Positions 12,569-21,162 of a stretch of 37,056 nt of DNA are shown piece by piece. The stretch lies in the IMG/VR virus record IMGVR_UViG_3300037485_000466, positions 1 through 37,056 of that record, one strand, 5' to 3'. Positions within the stretch are counted from its first letter, which is position 1. Each line of letters opens with the position of its first letter. Under the pieces are notes generated by a model, which was given only the letters and a program-made list of their open reading frames with translations, did no database searches and was not told where the DNA came from. The position numbers were made by a program, and so were the translations under genes. The DNA comes from a virus.

Positions 12569-14863
12569 ATGGCCGACCCTACAGGCATTAACACGGCAGG
12601 AAAAGTCGCCAACGTAGGCTCTAACGCGCCGAAAACGACCGGCGACGACCATGACAAGATGGCAACCATGCGGTCGCGCCTGCAAATGGCGCAGGCTGCG
12701 TACTCTGACAGCCGTGAAGACGAACTGGACGACCTGCGGTTTATGGCAGGCTCGCCTGACAACCAGTGGCAGTGGCCTGCTGACGTGTTGGCGACCCGCG
12801 GAAGCGTCCAAGGGCAGACAATTAACGCACGTCCATGCTTGACAATTAACAAATTGCCGCAGCACGTCCGTCAAGTTACCAACGAACAGCGTCAAAACCG
12901 CCCTAGCGGTAAGGTAATACCAGCCGACGACAACGCTGACGTGCAGGTAGCAGAGATTTTCAACGGTGTGGTGCGCCACATCGAGTATATGTCAGACGCC
13001 GACGTTGCCTATGACACCGCCTGCGACAACCAAGTCACCTACGGCGAAGGTTATATCCGCCTGCTGACGGAATACTGCAACGAAGAGAGTTTCGACCAAG
13101 ACATCCGCATCGCGCGCGTCCGCAACGCGTTCAGCGTCTATATGGACCCAACGATCCAAGACCCATGCGGCGCAGACGCTGAATGGTGCTTTGTCACCGA
13201 AGACATCCTGATTTCCGACTATGAGCGTATGTTCCCAGACGCATCACCTGTCTCGACTATCATGTCGCAGGGCGTTGGCAACGAGAGCATGGCGCAGTGG
13301 CTGGCTGAAGACACCATCCGCATCGCGGAATACTTCTACAAGTCGTATGAAAAAGCCACACTGAACCTGTATCCAGACAATCAGACAGCTTTCAAAGGCA
13401 CACCGCAAGACGCCAATTTGCAGATGATGTTTGGTAAGCCTATTCGCTCACGCGAAGTAGACCGCCAAAAAGTCATGTGGATGAAAACCAACGGGTTTGA
13501 CATCCTCGACGAGCGTGAATGGCCCGGCAAGTGGATACCTGTCGTGCGCGTTGTCGGTAACGAATGGGAAGTCGAAGGTAAGCTGTACATCTCTGGCCTT
13601 GTGCGTAACGCCAAGGACGCCCAGCGTATGTACAACTACTGGACCAGCCAAGAGGCAGAAATGCTGGCGCTGGCACCGAAAGCACCGTTTATCGGTTACG
13701 GCGGCCAGTTCGAAGGCTACGAAATGCAGTGGAAAACTGCCAATACGACCAACTGGCCGTATCTGGAAGTCAATCCAGACGTCACAGACGGCGCTGGAGC
13801 CGTTTTGCCGCTTCCACAGCGTGCAGCACCCCCGCTACCCCAAACAGGTCTGATACAGGCTAAAATGGGCGCTGGTGAGGATATTAAGGCCACCACAGGC
13901 CAGTATGACGCCTCGCTGGGTCAACAGGGCAACGAACGGTCGGCTAAGGCCATCGTAGCGCGTGAAAAGCAGGGCGATGTTGGTACGTACCACTACGTAG
14001 ACAACCTTGCGCGTGCCATCCGGCACATCACACGCCAGATCGTAGACCTGATACCGAAGATTTACGACACGCAGCGCATCGCACGCATTATCGGCGTTGA
14101 CGGTGACGTTGACATGGTCAAGTTCAACCCGACGCAGAAAGAGCCTGTCAAGGAAATTCGTGACGAAATGGGTGCGCTGATCGAAAAGGTCTACAACCCC
14201 GGCGTTGGTACTTACGACGTCATGGTCACAACTGGCCCCGGCTACATGACGAAGCGCCAAGAAGCCCTCGACGCCATGAGCCAGATTTTGCAGTCCAACC
14301 CAGCACTTTGGTCGGTTGCAGGCGATTTGTTCATCAAGAATATGGATTGGCCCGGCGCGCAGGAAATGGCAGAGCGGTTCAAGAAAATCCTTGATCCGAA
14401 GGTATTGTCGGAAGGCGATCAGTCGCCTGAGATGATGGCCGCACAGCAGCAGATGGAAGCCATGACGCAAGAACTGAACCGGATGACAGACATCATCCAG
14501 AATGTTCAGGACAGCGTTGCACAGCGCGAAGTGGACATCAAGGAATACAAGGCGCAGGTAGATGCCTACGACGCCGAAACGAAGCGCATTTCTGCGGTTC
14601 AGAACAGTATGTCACCTGAGCAAATTCAAGACATCGTCATGGGTACTATTGCTGCGGCGATGGACACAGGCGATCTGATTGGCGGCGCACCTGAAATGCG
14701 TGAGCAGCCTCAGATGGACGAAGAGATGATGCAGCCCCAGCAGCCAATGCCTGAAATGGGCATGGAAGAGGCGCCTGAGATGCAGCAAATGCCAGAAATG
14801 GGTATGGAAGAAGCAATGGCACCGCCAGAAGAACCCGGCCAATCGCCTGAAGGAATGATGTAA
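12569..14863 (+). CDS. Portal protein, P22-like
   Basis: This 764-residue protein would form the dodecameric portal ring through which DNA enters and leaves the head. Its length, its place after terminase, and stretches such as LTINKLPQHVRQVTNEQRQN and FNGVVRHIEYMSDADVAYDT match P22-type portals (P22 gp1 is 725 residues). The last 70 residues are a Met/Glu/Gln/Pro-rich low-complexity tail with an imperfect duplication (PEMGMEEA twice). P22 portals carry a helical barrel at this end; here it would follow the coiled segment QQQMEAMTQELNRM. The stop overlaps the next start (TAATG). Confidence 0.92.
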   Translation: MADPTGINTAGKVANVGSNAPKTTGDDHDKMATMRSRLQMAQAAYSDSREDELDDLRFMAGSPDNQWQWPADVLATRGSVQGQTINARPCLTINKLPQHVRQVTNEQRQNRPSGKVIPADDNADVQVAEIFNGVVRHIEYMSDADVAYDTACDNQVTYGEGYIRLLTEYCNEESFDQDIRIARVRNAFSVYMDPTIQDPCGADAEWCFVTEDILISDYERMFPDASPVSTIMSQGVGNESMAQWLAEDTIRIAEYFYKSYEKATLNLYPDNQTAFKGTPQDANLQMMFGKPIRSREVDRQKVMWMKTNGFDILDEREWPGKWIPVVRVVGNEWEVEGKLYISGLVRNAKDAQRMYNYWTSQEAEMLALAPKAPFIGYGGQFEGYEMQWKTANTTNWPYLEVNPDVTDGAGAVLPLPQRAAPPLPQTGLIQAKMGAGEDIKATTGQYDASLGQQGNERSAKAIVAREKQGDVGTYHYVDNLARAIRHITRQIVDLIPKIYDTQRIARIIGVDGDVDMVKFNPTQKEPVKEIRDEMGALIEKVYNPGVGTYDVMVTTGPGYMTKRQEALDAMSQILQSNPALWSVAGDLFIKNMDWPGAQEMAERFKKILDPKVLSEGDQSPEMMAAQQQMEAMTQELNRMTDIIQNVQDSVAQREVDIKEYKAQVDAYDAETKRISAVQNSMSPEQIQDIVMGTIAAAMDTGDLIGGAPEMREQPQMDEEMMQPQQPMPEMGMEEAPEMQQMPEMGMEEAMAPPEEPGQSPEGMM

Positions 14864-15225
14864 TGAATTGCGCTGATTTTGTAGGCACACTGTTTTTGGC
14901 GCGTGATGTGGCTCACTCGACGCATCTGAACACACGCAGCTTCGCTAAACACTCCGCTTTGAACGAGTTTTACGAAGAAGTAATCGAACTGGCGGACAAA
15001 TTCGCCGAAGCCTATCAGGGCAAATATGGCCTAATTGGCCCTATTTCGCTCATGTCGGCTAAGAAAACCAACAACATTGTCGAGTTTCTTGAAGGTCAGG
15101 TAGACGAACTGATGGAAATGCGGTATAAAGTCGTCGATAAGGATTGCACTCCAATCCAAAACATTATCGACGAAATTTTTGGGTTGTATTATTCAACCTT
15201 ATACAAACTGAAATTTTTGGCTTAG
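14863..15225 (+). CDS. DUF5856-like helical protein (possible Dps/ferritin-like fold)
   Basis: This is a 120-residue helical protein. The run LARDVAHSTHLNTRSFAKH, then ALNEFYEEVIELADKFAE, resembles proteins I recall as DUF5856. It also echoes the His...His and Glu...Asp...Glu spacing of Dps/ferritin-like four-helix proteins, so iron or DNA protection is a possible role. The resemblance is by eye and weak. It is translationally coupled to the portal gene. Confidence 0.7.
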   Translation: MNCADFVGTLFLARDVAHSTHLNTRSFAKHSALNEFYEEVIELADKFAEAYQGKYGLIGPISLMSAKKTNNIVEFLEGQVDELMEMRYKVVDKDCTPIQNIIDEIFGLYYSTLYKLKFLA

Positions 15226-15235
15226 GATAATATGT

Positions 15236-15514
15236 ATGTCTGCTAATTTTATCGCTTTGAGTGCCACCGCGCAAATCAAGATTGGTCTTGGCAAGCTGAA
15301 GGGTATTTTTGTGTCATCAGGCACTACACCTACTATTGCTGTTTACGACTCCGCAACAGCGTCCACCGGCGATCCACTTATTATAGCAACTTTTACAGGG
15401 GCTACTCCGGGTAACTATGTGTTTACTGGCGATGCAGATGGTGTAGTATTTAGCAGGGGGCTGTACATCGTTCTCGGCGGTACATCACCTAAAGTTTCTG
15501 TTTTTTACGAATAA
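15236..15514 (+). CDS. Small beta-rich virion-type protein
   Basis: This 92-residue protein is Gly/Thr/Ser-rich with alternating hydrophobic residues, as in a beta-sandwich (GIFVSSGTTPTIAVYDSATA, FTGDADGVVFSRGLYIVLGG). I know similar small proteins from head and decoration or tailspike-adjacent positions in aquatic phages, but cannot name a family. It has AGGA upstream. Its DNA appears more AT-rich than the terminase and portal genes, like the tailspike after it. Confidence 0.68.
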   Translation: MSANFIALSATAQIKIGLGKLKGIFVSSGTTPTIAVYDSATASTGDPLIIATFTGATPGNYVFTGDADGVVFSRGLYIVLGGTSPKVSVFYE

Positions 15515-15556
15515 TATCGTAATTAACATATTACTTTTAATGTGTAAGGACAGTTT

Positions 15557-17290
15557 ATGTCAGTATTTCTTTCCCCTTTAGGTGGCGCCGCCGCTCAGTT
15601 TTTTGATAATAACGGCGTTATCCTGTCGGGCGGTAAGATATATACCTACGCAGCAGGCACAACTACGCCGCGGACAACGTACACTAGTTCGTCAGGCGCT
15701 ACGGCACACGCAAACCCTATCGTTTTGGATAGCGCAGGACGCGTACCGGGCGGGGAGATTTGGCTGACTAACGGTCTGATATATAAGTTTGTCATCGAAA
15801 CATCGGCAGCCGGTTTGCTCGGTACATACGACAATGTGTCAGGTATAAATGCAATATCAATTAACGCCACTAATGTTGAATATGATCCGCCGTTTACTGG
15901 GGCGCTTACTAGCGGCTACACAGTAGCGGATAAACTAGAACAGACTGTTTCAGTAAAAGATTTCGGCGCAGTTGGCGACGGCGTGGCAAATGATACAGCG
16001 GCAGTTCAAGCGGCGATTACCGCTTCAAACGCAGTATATTTTCCTGCAGGCACTTACCTGATGACCGCCGCTATTACGGGCGGAAACAAAAGTCTTAGTT
16101 TGATGGGCGACGGCATTGGCGTCACCGTGCTACGCTGGACTCAAACTGGCGGTTTTGATTTATCGTTTAACAATATTCTTCAAAAACTTACAGTCAATAA
16201 TATGTCGCTTCAAGCAGCAAGAGCCGACGCAGGCACGGCAATTTCGGCTGCATGGCCGCTTGTATCATCTTCGACATTCCCCAGCACTGTAATAGAAAAC
16301 ATAGAAATCATTCAAGCAGACGGTTCCACGCAGTATTGGTCAAACGGGATTATTTTGGAAAATGCGTGGAATGGCAAGATTGATAACGTCCTTATCCGCG
16401 GGAAAAACAACTCCGTCGATATGGATCAGGCCATTGCGCTATATGGTCGGTCTAACGACTTTATTATCTCTAACGCATTTATCTATTTTGCTAATGAAGC
16501 AGTTGCAACCGGCGCGACTACCGAAGGAACGCTCTGGTCAAACTCAAAAGTCATATACGTAAACTATGGCGGCGTATTTTCGGGTTCAACTTCAGCTCCG
16601 GGTCTTACTGTACGCGATGTCCACATTTCTTCGTTTATTGCGGGTGTCATTACTAATAACAAACCACAAACTTGCATAAGCGGGTGCTTGTTCTACAAAC
16701 GCGCAGAAAGCACAGTTACTTGGGTAGGCATACAGTATTCTGCTGGCAGCGATGACACTGTAACAACAGATAACTGCTTTGTGCTTGAAGGTGGAGCAAC
16801 GGGTACGACTATAGCAATAGTTATGGTGGCTGGCGAAAGACATCTTGTATCAAACAATGTTGGTCAGAACATGGACACTTTGATTGAAGCGCAGGCTGGC
16901 GCGTCTAATTATACTATTACGGATAACCGCCGCGTAAACGGAACAACAACTATATTGGCAAGCGGCACCGGCACAAACGTCATTAGCAACAATATGCCGA
17001 TTGATGGTGTAACAACCTTTACGGCCAACACGGCAACACCAAGCGTAATTAATTCTCCAAGCAACTTTTTTAACACGGCAAACAGCACTGCCACGACAAT
17101 CACCGATTTTTCTAACGGCTACACGGGCCAAACAATTTTCGTGTTGGCAAACGATGCCAACACAACCGTTCAAAACAACGCAAATATTTCCCTTCAGGGC
17201 GCTGTTAATTTTGTAATGACTAGCGGCGCTATTCTTACGCTTCGGCGCGACCCCGGCCTATGGCGGGAAGTTGCGCGACGGACAGGATAA
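15557..17290 (+). CDS. Tailspike with P22-like head-binding domain and pectate-lyase-like beta-helix
   Basis: This 577-residue receptor-binding protein has two visible parts. Residues 1 to about 100 (FFDNNGVILSGGKIYTYAAGTTTPRTTY) match the particle-binding domain found on P22-type tailspikes. From about 131 the VSVKDFGAVGDGVANDTAAV signature opens a right-handed beta-helix of the pectate lyase superfamily, which often digests host polysaccharide. The C-terminal part is Thr/Asn-rich and probably trimeric. The catalytic residues cannot be assigned by eye. It lies between portal and scaffold, away from the other tail genes, and is relatively AT-rich, which suggests acquisition as a host-range cassette. 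AAGGA precedes the ATG. Confidence 0.88.
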   Translation: MSVFLSPLGGAAAQFFDNNGVILSGGKIYTYAAGTTTPRTTYTSSSGATAHANPIVLDSAGRVPGGEIWLTNGLIYKFVIETSAAGLLGTYDNVSGINAISINATNVEYDPPFTGALTSGYTVADKLEQTVSVKDFGAVGDGVANDTAAVQAAITASNAVYFPAGTYLMTAAITGGNKSLSLMGDGIGVTVLRWTQTGGFDLSFNNILQKLTVNNMSLQAARADAGTAISAAWPLVSSSTFPSTVIENIEIIQADGSTQYWSNGIILENAWNGKIDNVLIRGKNNSVDMDQAIALYGRSNDFIISNAFIYFANEAVATGATTEGTLWSNSKVIYVNYGGVFSGSTSAPGLTVRDVHISSFIAGVITNNKPQTCISGCLFYKRAESTVTWVGIQYSAGSDDTVTTDNCFVLEGGATGTTIAIVMVAGERHLVSNNVGQNMDTLIEAQAGASNYTITDNRRVNGTTTILASGTGTNVISNNMPIDGVTTFTANTATPSVINSPSNFFNTANSTATTITDFSNGYTGQTIFVLANDANTTVQNNANISLQGAVNFVMTSGAILTLRRDPGLWREVARRTG

Positions 17291-17302
17291 CAGGAAAACA
17301 TA

Positions 17303-17422
17303 ATGGACAAATTTGAACTTCTTTTAGCGTGCTATAAATCTGGACAAGTCAGCGAACGCCAATGGCAAGAGCATTTGAAAGACGCTGACTTTGCTGAATG
17401 GATGGAAAAGCGCGCAAATTAA
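17303..17422 (+). CDS. 39-residue protein, unknown function
   Basis: The frame MDKFELLLACYKSGQVSERQ, then WQEHLKDADFAEWMEKRAN, has a good ribosome site (AGGAAA, 7 bases before the ATG) 12 bases after the tailspike stop. It reads as two amphipathic helices. Similar tiny proteins with SGQxSExQWQEHL are familiar from phage genomes, but no role is known to me. Confidence 0.68.
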   Translation: MDKFELLLACYKSGQVSERQWQEHLKDADFAEWMEKRAN

Positions 17423-17433
17423 CTAAGATTGCC

Positions 17434-17457
17434 AGACTGCATCAAATGATGTAGTCT
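17434..17457 (+). other. Hairpin between the tailspike block and the scaffold gene
   Basis: AGACTGCATC (17434-17443) pairs with GATGTAGTCT (17448-17457) over 10 bp with one G.U pair and an AAAT loop. No T run follows. It may separate expression of the tailspike block from the abundant scaffold and coat genes, for example as an RNA-processing site. Confidence 0.5.
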
Positions 17458-17508
17458 AGCCTACAACCGTACTGATGCGGCTCATCAGGAACTCTTTAAG
17501 GGTTAAAC

Positions 17509-18300
17509 ATGGACGATAATGTTCCTATTGAAGCGGATGCCTCCGCGCCAGAACTCGAAGCCACGGCAGCGATCGAGCCTGTAGAAAACACGACGCCGGA
17601 AACGCCTGCTGAACAGGAAGCATCTAAGACCTTCTCGCAAGAAGAATTAGACGCTATTGTAGGCAAGCGACTTGCGAGAGAACAACGCAAGTGGGAGCGA
17701 GAGCAAGCACAGAAGCTGTCAGAAGCACAGGCTCGGCAACCGGCGCAATCGCCAACCGATCTGGTCCCTGAGCAGTTTGACACTTACGAAGATTATGCCG
17801 ATGCCTTGGCAGAGCATAAAGCGGAAGTGTTGCTGGAACGGCGGGCAACCGCCAAAGAACAGCAGGCATTGCTTGAGCAGTACCATGACCGTGAAGAAAC
17901 GGCGCGGGATAGATATGACGACTTCGACCAAGTCGCCTACAATCCTAACCTGCCTGTCACGGAATACATGGCACAAAGCATACAGTCTTCGGACGTTGGC
18001 CCTGACCTGCTTTATTGGTTAGGCACCAACCCCAAAGAAGCTGATCGCATTTCTCGCTTGAACCCAATCTTGCAAGCAAAGGAAATCGGAAAAATTGAGG
18101 CCGGATTGGCTTCTAATCCGCCGGTTAAGAAAACTTCAACCGCCCCGGCACCGATTGCTCCTGTCACTGCACGTTCTACTGGCACCAGCCAGTACGATAC
18201 GACCGACCCTCGTTCGACTAAGTCGATGAGTACGTCGGAATGGATTGAAGCTGAACGACTGCGGCAGATCAAGAAGTACGAGGCACAACGTAACCGTTAA
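17509..18300 (+). CDS. Scaffolding protein
   Basis: This 263-residue acidic, helical protein lies directly before the coat gene. It has a disordered Glu/Pro/Ala-rich N-terminus, then coiled-coil stretches (LAREQRKWEREQAQKLSEAQ, ALAEHKAEVLLERR). A basic C-terminal helix (WIEAERLRQIKKYEAQRNR) is the feature P22-type scaffolds use to bind coat protein. It would guide procapsid assembly and then leave. The ribosome site is weak (AAGGG about 8 bases before the ATG). Confidence 0.9.
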   Translation: MDDNVPIEADASAPELEATAAIEPVENTTPETPAEQEASKTFSQEELDAIVGKRLAREQRKWEREQAQKLSEAQARQPAQSPTDLVPEQFDTYEDYADALAEHKAEVLLERRATAKEQQALLEQYHDREETARDRYDDFDQVAYNPNLPVTEYMAQSIQSSDVGPDLLYWLGTNPKEADRISRLNPILQAKEIGKIEAGLASNPPVKKTSTAPAPIAPVTARSTGTSQYDTTDPRSTKSMSTSEWIEAERLRQIKKYEAQRNR

Positions 18301-18314
18301 ATAGGGAATACCCC

Positions 18315-19514
18315 ATGTCCAATAGCATTTTAACCATTGATATGATTACGCGGAAGGCGCTCGAAATCCTTGAGAACAACCTCGTACTTACACGTAACGT
18401 AAACCGCCAGTACGACGACAGCTTTGCTGTTGAAGGCGCCAAGATTGGCTCAACTCTGCGTATCCGTCTTCCAGACCGTGCGCTTGTTACCGACGGTGCA
18501 GCCCTTCAGGTACAGGACGACAACGAGCAGTTCACAACGCTGACCGTTGCCAACCAGAAGCACATCGGCGTTAACTTCACGACTGCTGAATTGACCATGC
18601 AGTTGGATGATTTCGCAGAGCGCGTCCTCAAGCCACGTATCTCGCAGCTTGCTTCCAGCATCGACGCTGACGTTGCAAACTCGTTCCTCACCATCGGTAA
18701 CACTGTTGGCACGCCCGGCACTACACCATCGACTTCGGCAGTCCTTCTTGCTGCACAGCAGAAGCTGAACGAAAACGCTGCTGTAATGTCGCCACGTTAT
18801 GCCACCGTCAACCCAGCCGCAAACGCTGGTTTGGTCGAAGGCATGAAGGGCTTGTTCAACCCAACCGACACCATCAGCAAGCAGTTCAAGAACGGCATGA
18901 TGGGTACTGGCGTACTTGGTTTCGACGAAATCAATATGTCGCAGTCCATCAAGCAGTTCACCACTGGTTCGCGTACCAACGGTACAACGGCTGCTGCTGT
19001 AACGGCTGAAGGCGCAACTTCGATCTCGTTGACAGGTCTTGGCAGCACCAACACTGTTCTTGCTGGCGACGTATTTACTGTAGCTGACTGCTTTGCAGTT
19101 AACCCACAGACCCGTGAAAGCACAGGTTCGTTGTTCCAGTTCGTTGCACTTGCAAACGTAACTGCATCGGGTGGCGCGGCAACTGTTACGGTTGCTCCAA
19201 TCTACTCGGCTGGTCACGCTTTGGCGACTGTCAACACACTGCCCGGCAACAGCAAGGCTGCTACGTTCGTTGGCGCGGCTTCTACGCAATACGCGCAGAA
19301 CCTCGTATACCACAAGGACGCCATCACCTTCGCAACCGCCGACCTTCTGCTCCCACAGGGCGTAGACATGGCTTCGCGTCAGGTACACAACGGCATCTCG
19401 CTTCGCGTTGTTCGTCAGTACGACATCAACAACGACCGTATGCCTTGCCGTATTGACGTTCTGTATGGCTACAGCACGATCCGTCCGCAAATGGCCGTTC
19501 GGATGTGGGGCTAA
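18315..19514 (+). CDS. Major capsid protein, P22 coat-like
   Basis: This 399-residue shell protein (P22 gp5 is 430) has the expected P22-coat landmarks: a helical N-arm (ITRKALEILENNLVLTRNVNRQYDD), an RIRLPDRALVTDG strand region, a Gly/Thr/Ala-rich insertion around 225-310, and NGISLRVVRQYDINNDRMPC followed by RIDVLYGY near the C-terminus. It follows the scaffold by 14 bases. Codon choice appears strongly biased toward C-ending codons, as expected for the most abundant protein. A stable UUCG-capped hairpin follows. Confidence 0.94.
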   Translation: MSNSILTIDMITRKALEILENNLVLTRNVNRQYDDSFAVEGAKIGSTLRIRLPDRALVTDGAALQVQDDNEQFTTLTVANQKHIGVNFTTAELTMQLDDFAERVLKPRISQLASSIDADVANSFLTIGNTVGTPGTTPSTSAVLLAAQQKLNENAAVMSPRYATVNPAANAGLVEGMKGLFNPTDTISKQFKNGMMGTGVLGFDEINMSQSIKQFTTGSRTNGTTAAAVTAEGATSISLTGLGSTNTVLAGDVFTVADCFAVNPQTRESTGSLFQFVALANVTASGGAATVTVAPIYSAGHALATVNTLPGNSKAATFVGAASTQYAQNLVYHKDAITFATADLLLPQGVDMASRQVHNGISLRVVRQYDINNDRMPCRIDVLYGYSTIRPQMAVRMWG

Positions 19515-19523
19515 TTTAATCAC

Positions 19524-19554
19524 GGCCTCCGGTTCGCCGGAGGCCAAACTTTTT
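19524..19554 (+). terminator. UUCG-capped hairpin after the coat gene
   Basis: GGCCTCCGG (19524-19532) pairs perfectly with CCGGAGGCC (19537-19545) around a TTCG tetraloop, one of the most stable RNA loops known. AAAC and then five T residues follow. The late T run suggests partial termination and mRNA 3'-end protection of the coat transcript rather than a full stop. Confidence 0.7.
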
Positions 19555-19568
19555 AAAGGATTTATATT

Positions 19569-19964
19569 ATGGCTATTCCAAATGGTGCCGGCGGTTATCA
19601 AGTCGGTGACGGCAATCTCGGCGAAGTTACTCTGTCAACTTCGGCAATTCCTACTGCGTACACCGCAGGTGCTACACTGACCACTGCCGATTTGGCTGGT
19701 GGCGCAGTTGTTTACACTTCGAGCAGCACTGCTGACCTCGCACTCCCTGCTGTTAGCGTTGTTAACGCTGACATCAGCAGCGCAAAAGTTAACTCGTCGT
19801 TCGAGTTTTCCTTGATCGCAACCAGCACCGGCGTACCTACAATCACCGCTGGCACAGGCTGGACGTTGGTTGGCGTTGGTCTTGGCATTGCATCGCGCAG
19901 CGTATTGTTCCGTGCTGTTAAAACCGGCGCGACAACGTACAACCTGTACCGCATCGCTGGCTAA
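19569..19964 (+). CDS. Beta-rich virion protein, possible head decoration
   Basis: This 131-residue Ala/Thr/Gly/Ser-rich protein has regular beta-strand alternation and no charged helices (TLTTADLAGGAVVYTSSSTAD, VPTITAGTGWTLVGVGLGIA). Its place between two hairpins directly after coat suggests an abundant capsid surface or cement protein. AAAGGA lies upstream of the ATG. No family is recognised. Confidence 0.72.
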   Translation: MAIPNGAGGYQVGDGNLGEVTLSTSAIPTAYTAGATLTTADLAGGAVVYTSSSTADLALPAVSVVNADISSAKVNSSFEFSLIATSTGVPTITAGTGWTLVGVGLGIASRSVLFRAVKTGATTYNLYRIAG

Positions 19965-19970
19965 TAGGTT

Positions 19971-20000
19971 TGCCCCAGCTTAGGCTGGGGCATCCTTTTC
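19971..20000 (+). terminator. Perfect hairpin after the first decoration-like gene
   Basis: TGCCCCAGC (19971-19979) pairs perfectly with GCTGGGGCA (19984-19992) around a TTAG loop. TCCTTTTC follows, a broken T run. It is likely a partial terminator or RNA-stability element. Confidence 0.65.
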
Positions 20001-20012
20001 AGGAGAAAACTA

Positions 20013-20423
20013 ATGGCTAACACAAAATCTATTGGCGTTGCCTTCCTCGACCAAAACATCGACGGCGCTGATTTCGTCTATGTTGATGGCGAATTAGGCT
20101 ACACCGCCGCAGCGCAAGGTACGGTCACGCAGGGCGTTAACAAAGCTGAACCTGTCACGCTGAACAAGTCGGCAGGTCAAATCACAATGAACGCTGCAAC
20201 GCTTAACGCAGCAACCAACGTGACGTTCACGTTGAACAACAGCACGGTCAGCACAAAAGATGTGGTTGTTTTGAGCGTCGCTTCAGGTGCCACTGCCGGC
20301 GCTTACAACTGCTGGGTTTCCGGCAAAGGCGTCGGAACAGTTACTATCACCGTCCGTAATATCTCTGGCGGTAACTTGAGCGAAGCAGTAGTGATTAACT
20401 TTGCGGTTATTCACTGCCTTTAA
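20013..20423 (+). CDS. Immunoglobulin-like or beta-sandwich virion protein
   Basis: This 136-residue protein contains PVTLNKSAGQITMNAATLNA, continuing as NVTFTLNNSTV and ending GNLSEAVVINFAVI. This is a beta-sandwich pattern I recall from many phage structural proteins after coat (decoration or head-fibre domains). CAGGAGAAA precedes the ATG. It sits between two hairpins, consistent with separately tuned, high expression. Confidence 0.75.
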   Translation: MANTKSIGVAFLDQNIDGADFVYVDGELGYTAAAQGTVTQGVNKAEPVTLNKSAGQITMNAATLNAATNVTFTLNNSTVSTKDVVVLSVASGATAGAYNCWVSGKGVGTVTITVRNISGGNLSEAVVINFAVIHCL

Positions 20424-20430
20424 CTAATCT

Positions 20431-20450
20431 GGGCGGCTTTCGGGCCGTCC
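20431..20450 (+). other. Hairpin after the second decoration-like gene
   Basis: GGGCGGC (20431-20437) pairs with GCCGTCC (20444-20450) with one G.U pair; ATTTTA follows. It is weaker than the two preceding hairpins, but occupies the same position after a gene. Confidence 0.45.
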
Positions 20451-20466
20451 ATTTTACGGAGTTTCT

Positions 20467-20646
20467 ATGGCTGTTATCTATCTCGCCCACACGCGGCACG
20501 GCTCAAAAGTCGCTATTTCTGAAGAAGAAGCGCGCTGCGACGAAGAGTTTGGTTGGGAACGCTATTACCCCACCGCCCCTGTAGAGGCGCCCGTTAACGA
20601 AATGTCGGCAGGCAGTAAACGCCGCCGCGCAACGCAGGAAGACTAA
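20467..20646 (+). CDS. 59-residue virion-associated protein, unknown
   Basis: The frame MAVIYLAHTRHGSKVAISEE, followed by EARCDEEFGWERY and a basic KRRR end, is a pattern I recognise from short phage genes in the capsid-to-tail interval. Their role is unclear to me. It lies 3 bases before the GIY-YIG gene and after a hairpin. A GGAG site lies 7 bases before the ATG. Confidence 0.7.
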   Translation: MAVIYLAHTRHGSKVAISEEEARCDEEFGWERYYPTAPVEAPVNEMSAGSKRRRATQED

Positions 20647-20649
20647 CCA

Positions 20650-21162
20650 ATGGAAACGGCTGGCATCTACGCGATTGTGAACACGGAGACTTGCGATATG
20701 TACGTAGGGTCCGCTGTTAACGTCGTTCGCAGATGGCGCCGCCATAAGCACGATCTTCGTAAAAGCGTACACGCTTGCCGCCATTTGCAAAACGCTTACC
20801 GTAAGTACGGCGCAGATGCGTTTGATTGGGAAGTTGTTGAGGTGGTCGGCAACAAAGAAGATTTGATTTCCCGCGAGCAATTCTGGATGGATTTTTTTCA
20901 TCCCGCATATAACAAACGCAGTATAGCTAATTCGTGCCTTGGCCTAAAACGCTCTCCAGAAGCGCGCGAAAAAATGCGCCAAGCACATCTCGGACGCAAA
21001 CAATCACCTGAAACGATTGCAAAACGCGCAGCAGCTTTGCGGGGTAAGCCGCGTTCGTCCGAAGTCCGCGCAAAAATTAGCGCGTCGCACATCGGTATAC
21101 GTCCATCTGCTGAGTCAAGGGCAAAAATGTCCGCATCCGCCAAGCAAAGGAAAACGAAATGA
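20650..21162 (+). CDS. GIY-YIG homing endonuclease with NUMOD3 repeats
   Basis: This 170-residue mobile nuclease has the GIY-YIG core at residues 1-90: GIY (5-7), YVG (18-20), Arg 27/28, Glu 76 as metal ligand, and N88. From about 95 it carries NUMOD3-type DNA-binding repeats (LGLKRSPEAREKM, HLGRKQSPETIAKR, LRGKPRSSEVRAKI, IGIRPSAESRAKM). It is free-standing between structural genes, not in an intron, and overlaps the gp4-like start by 4 bases. All key residues are present, so it is probably active and would cut related genomes lacking it. Confidence 0.93.
   Translation: METAGIYAIVNTETCDMYVGSAVNVVRRWRRHKHDLRKSVHACRHLQNAYRKYGADAFDWEVVEVVGNKEDLISREQFWMDFFHPAYNKRSIANSCLGLKRSPEAREKMRQAHLGRKQSPETIAKRAAALRGKPRSSEVRAKISASHIGIRPSAESRAKMSASAKQRKTK

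Noticed and set aside
12026-12979. 317-residue open frame on the minus strand
   Set aside because: It lies opposite the small basic genes and the portal start. It is a product of codon bias in the real plus-strand genes, with no ribosome site or neighbours on that strand.
18450-19601. 383-residue open frame on the minus strand across the coat gene
   Set aside because: It is a mirror frame of the highly codon-biased coat gene. Its translation is rich in Cys, Arg and Ser with no domain, and it would run through the UUCG hairpin.
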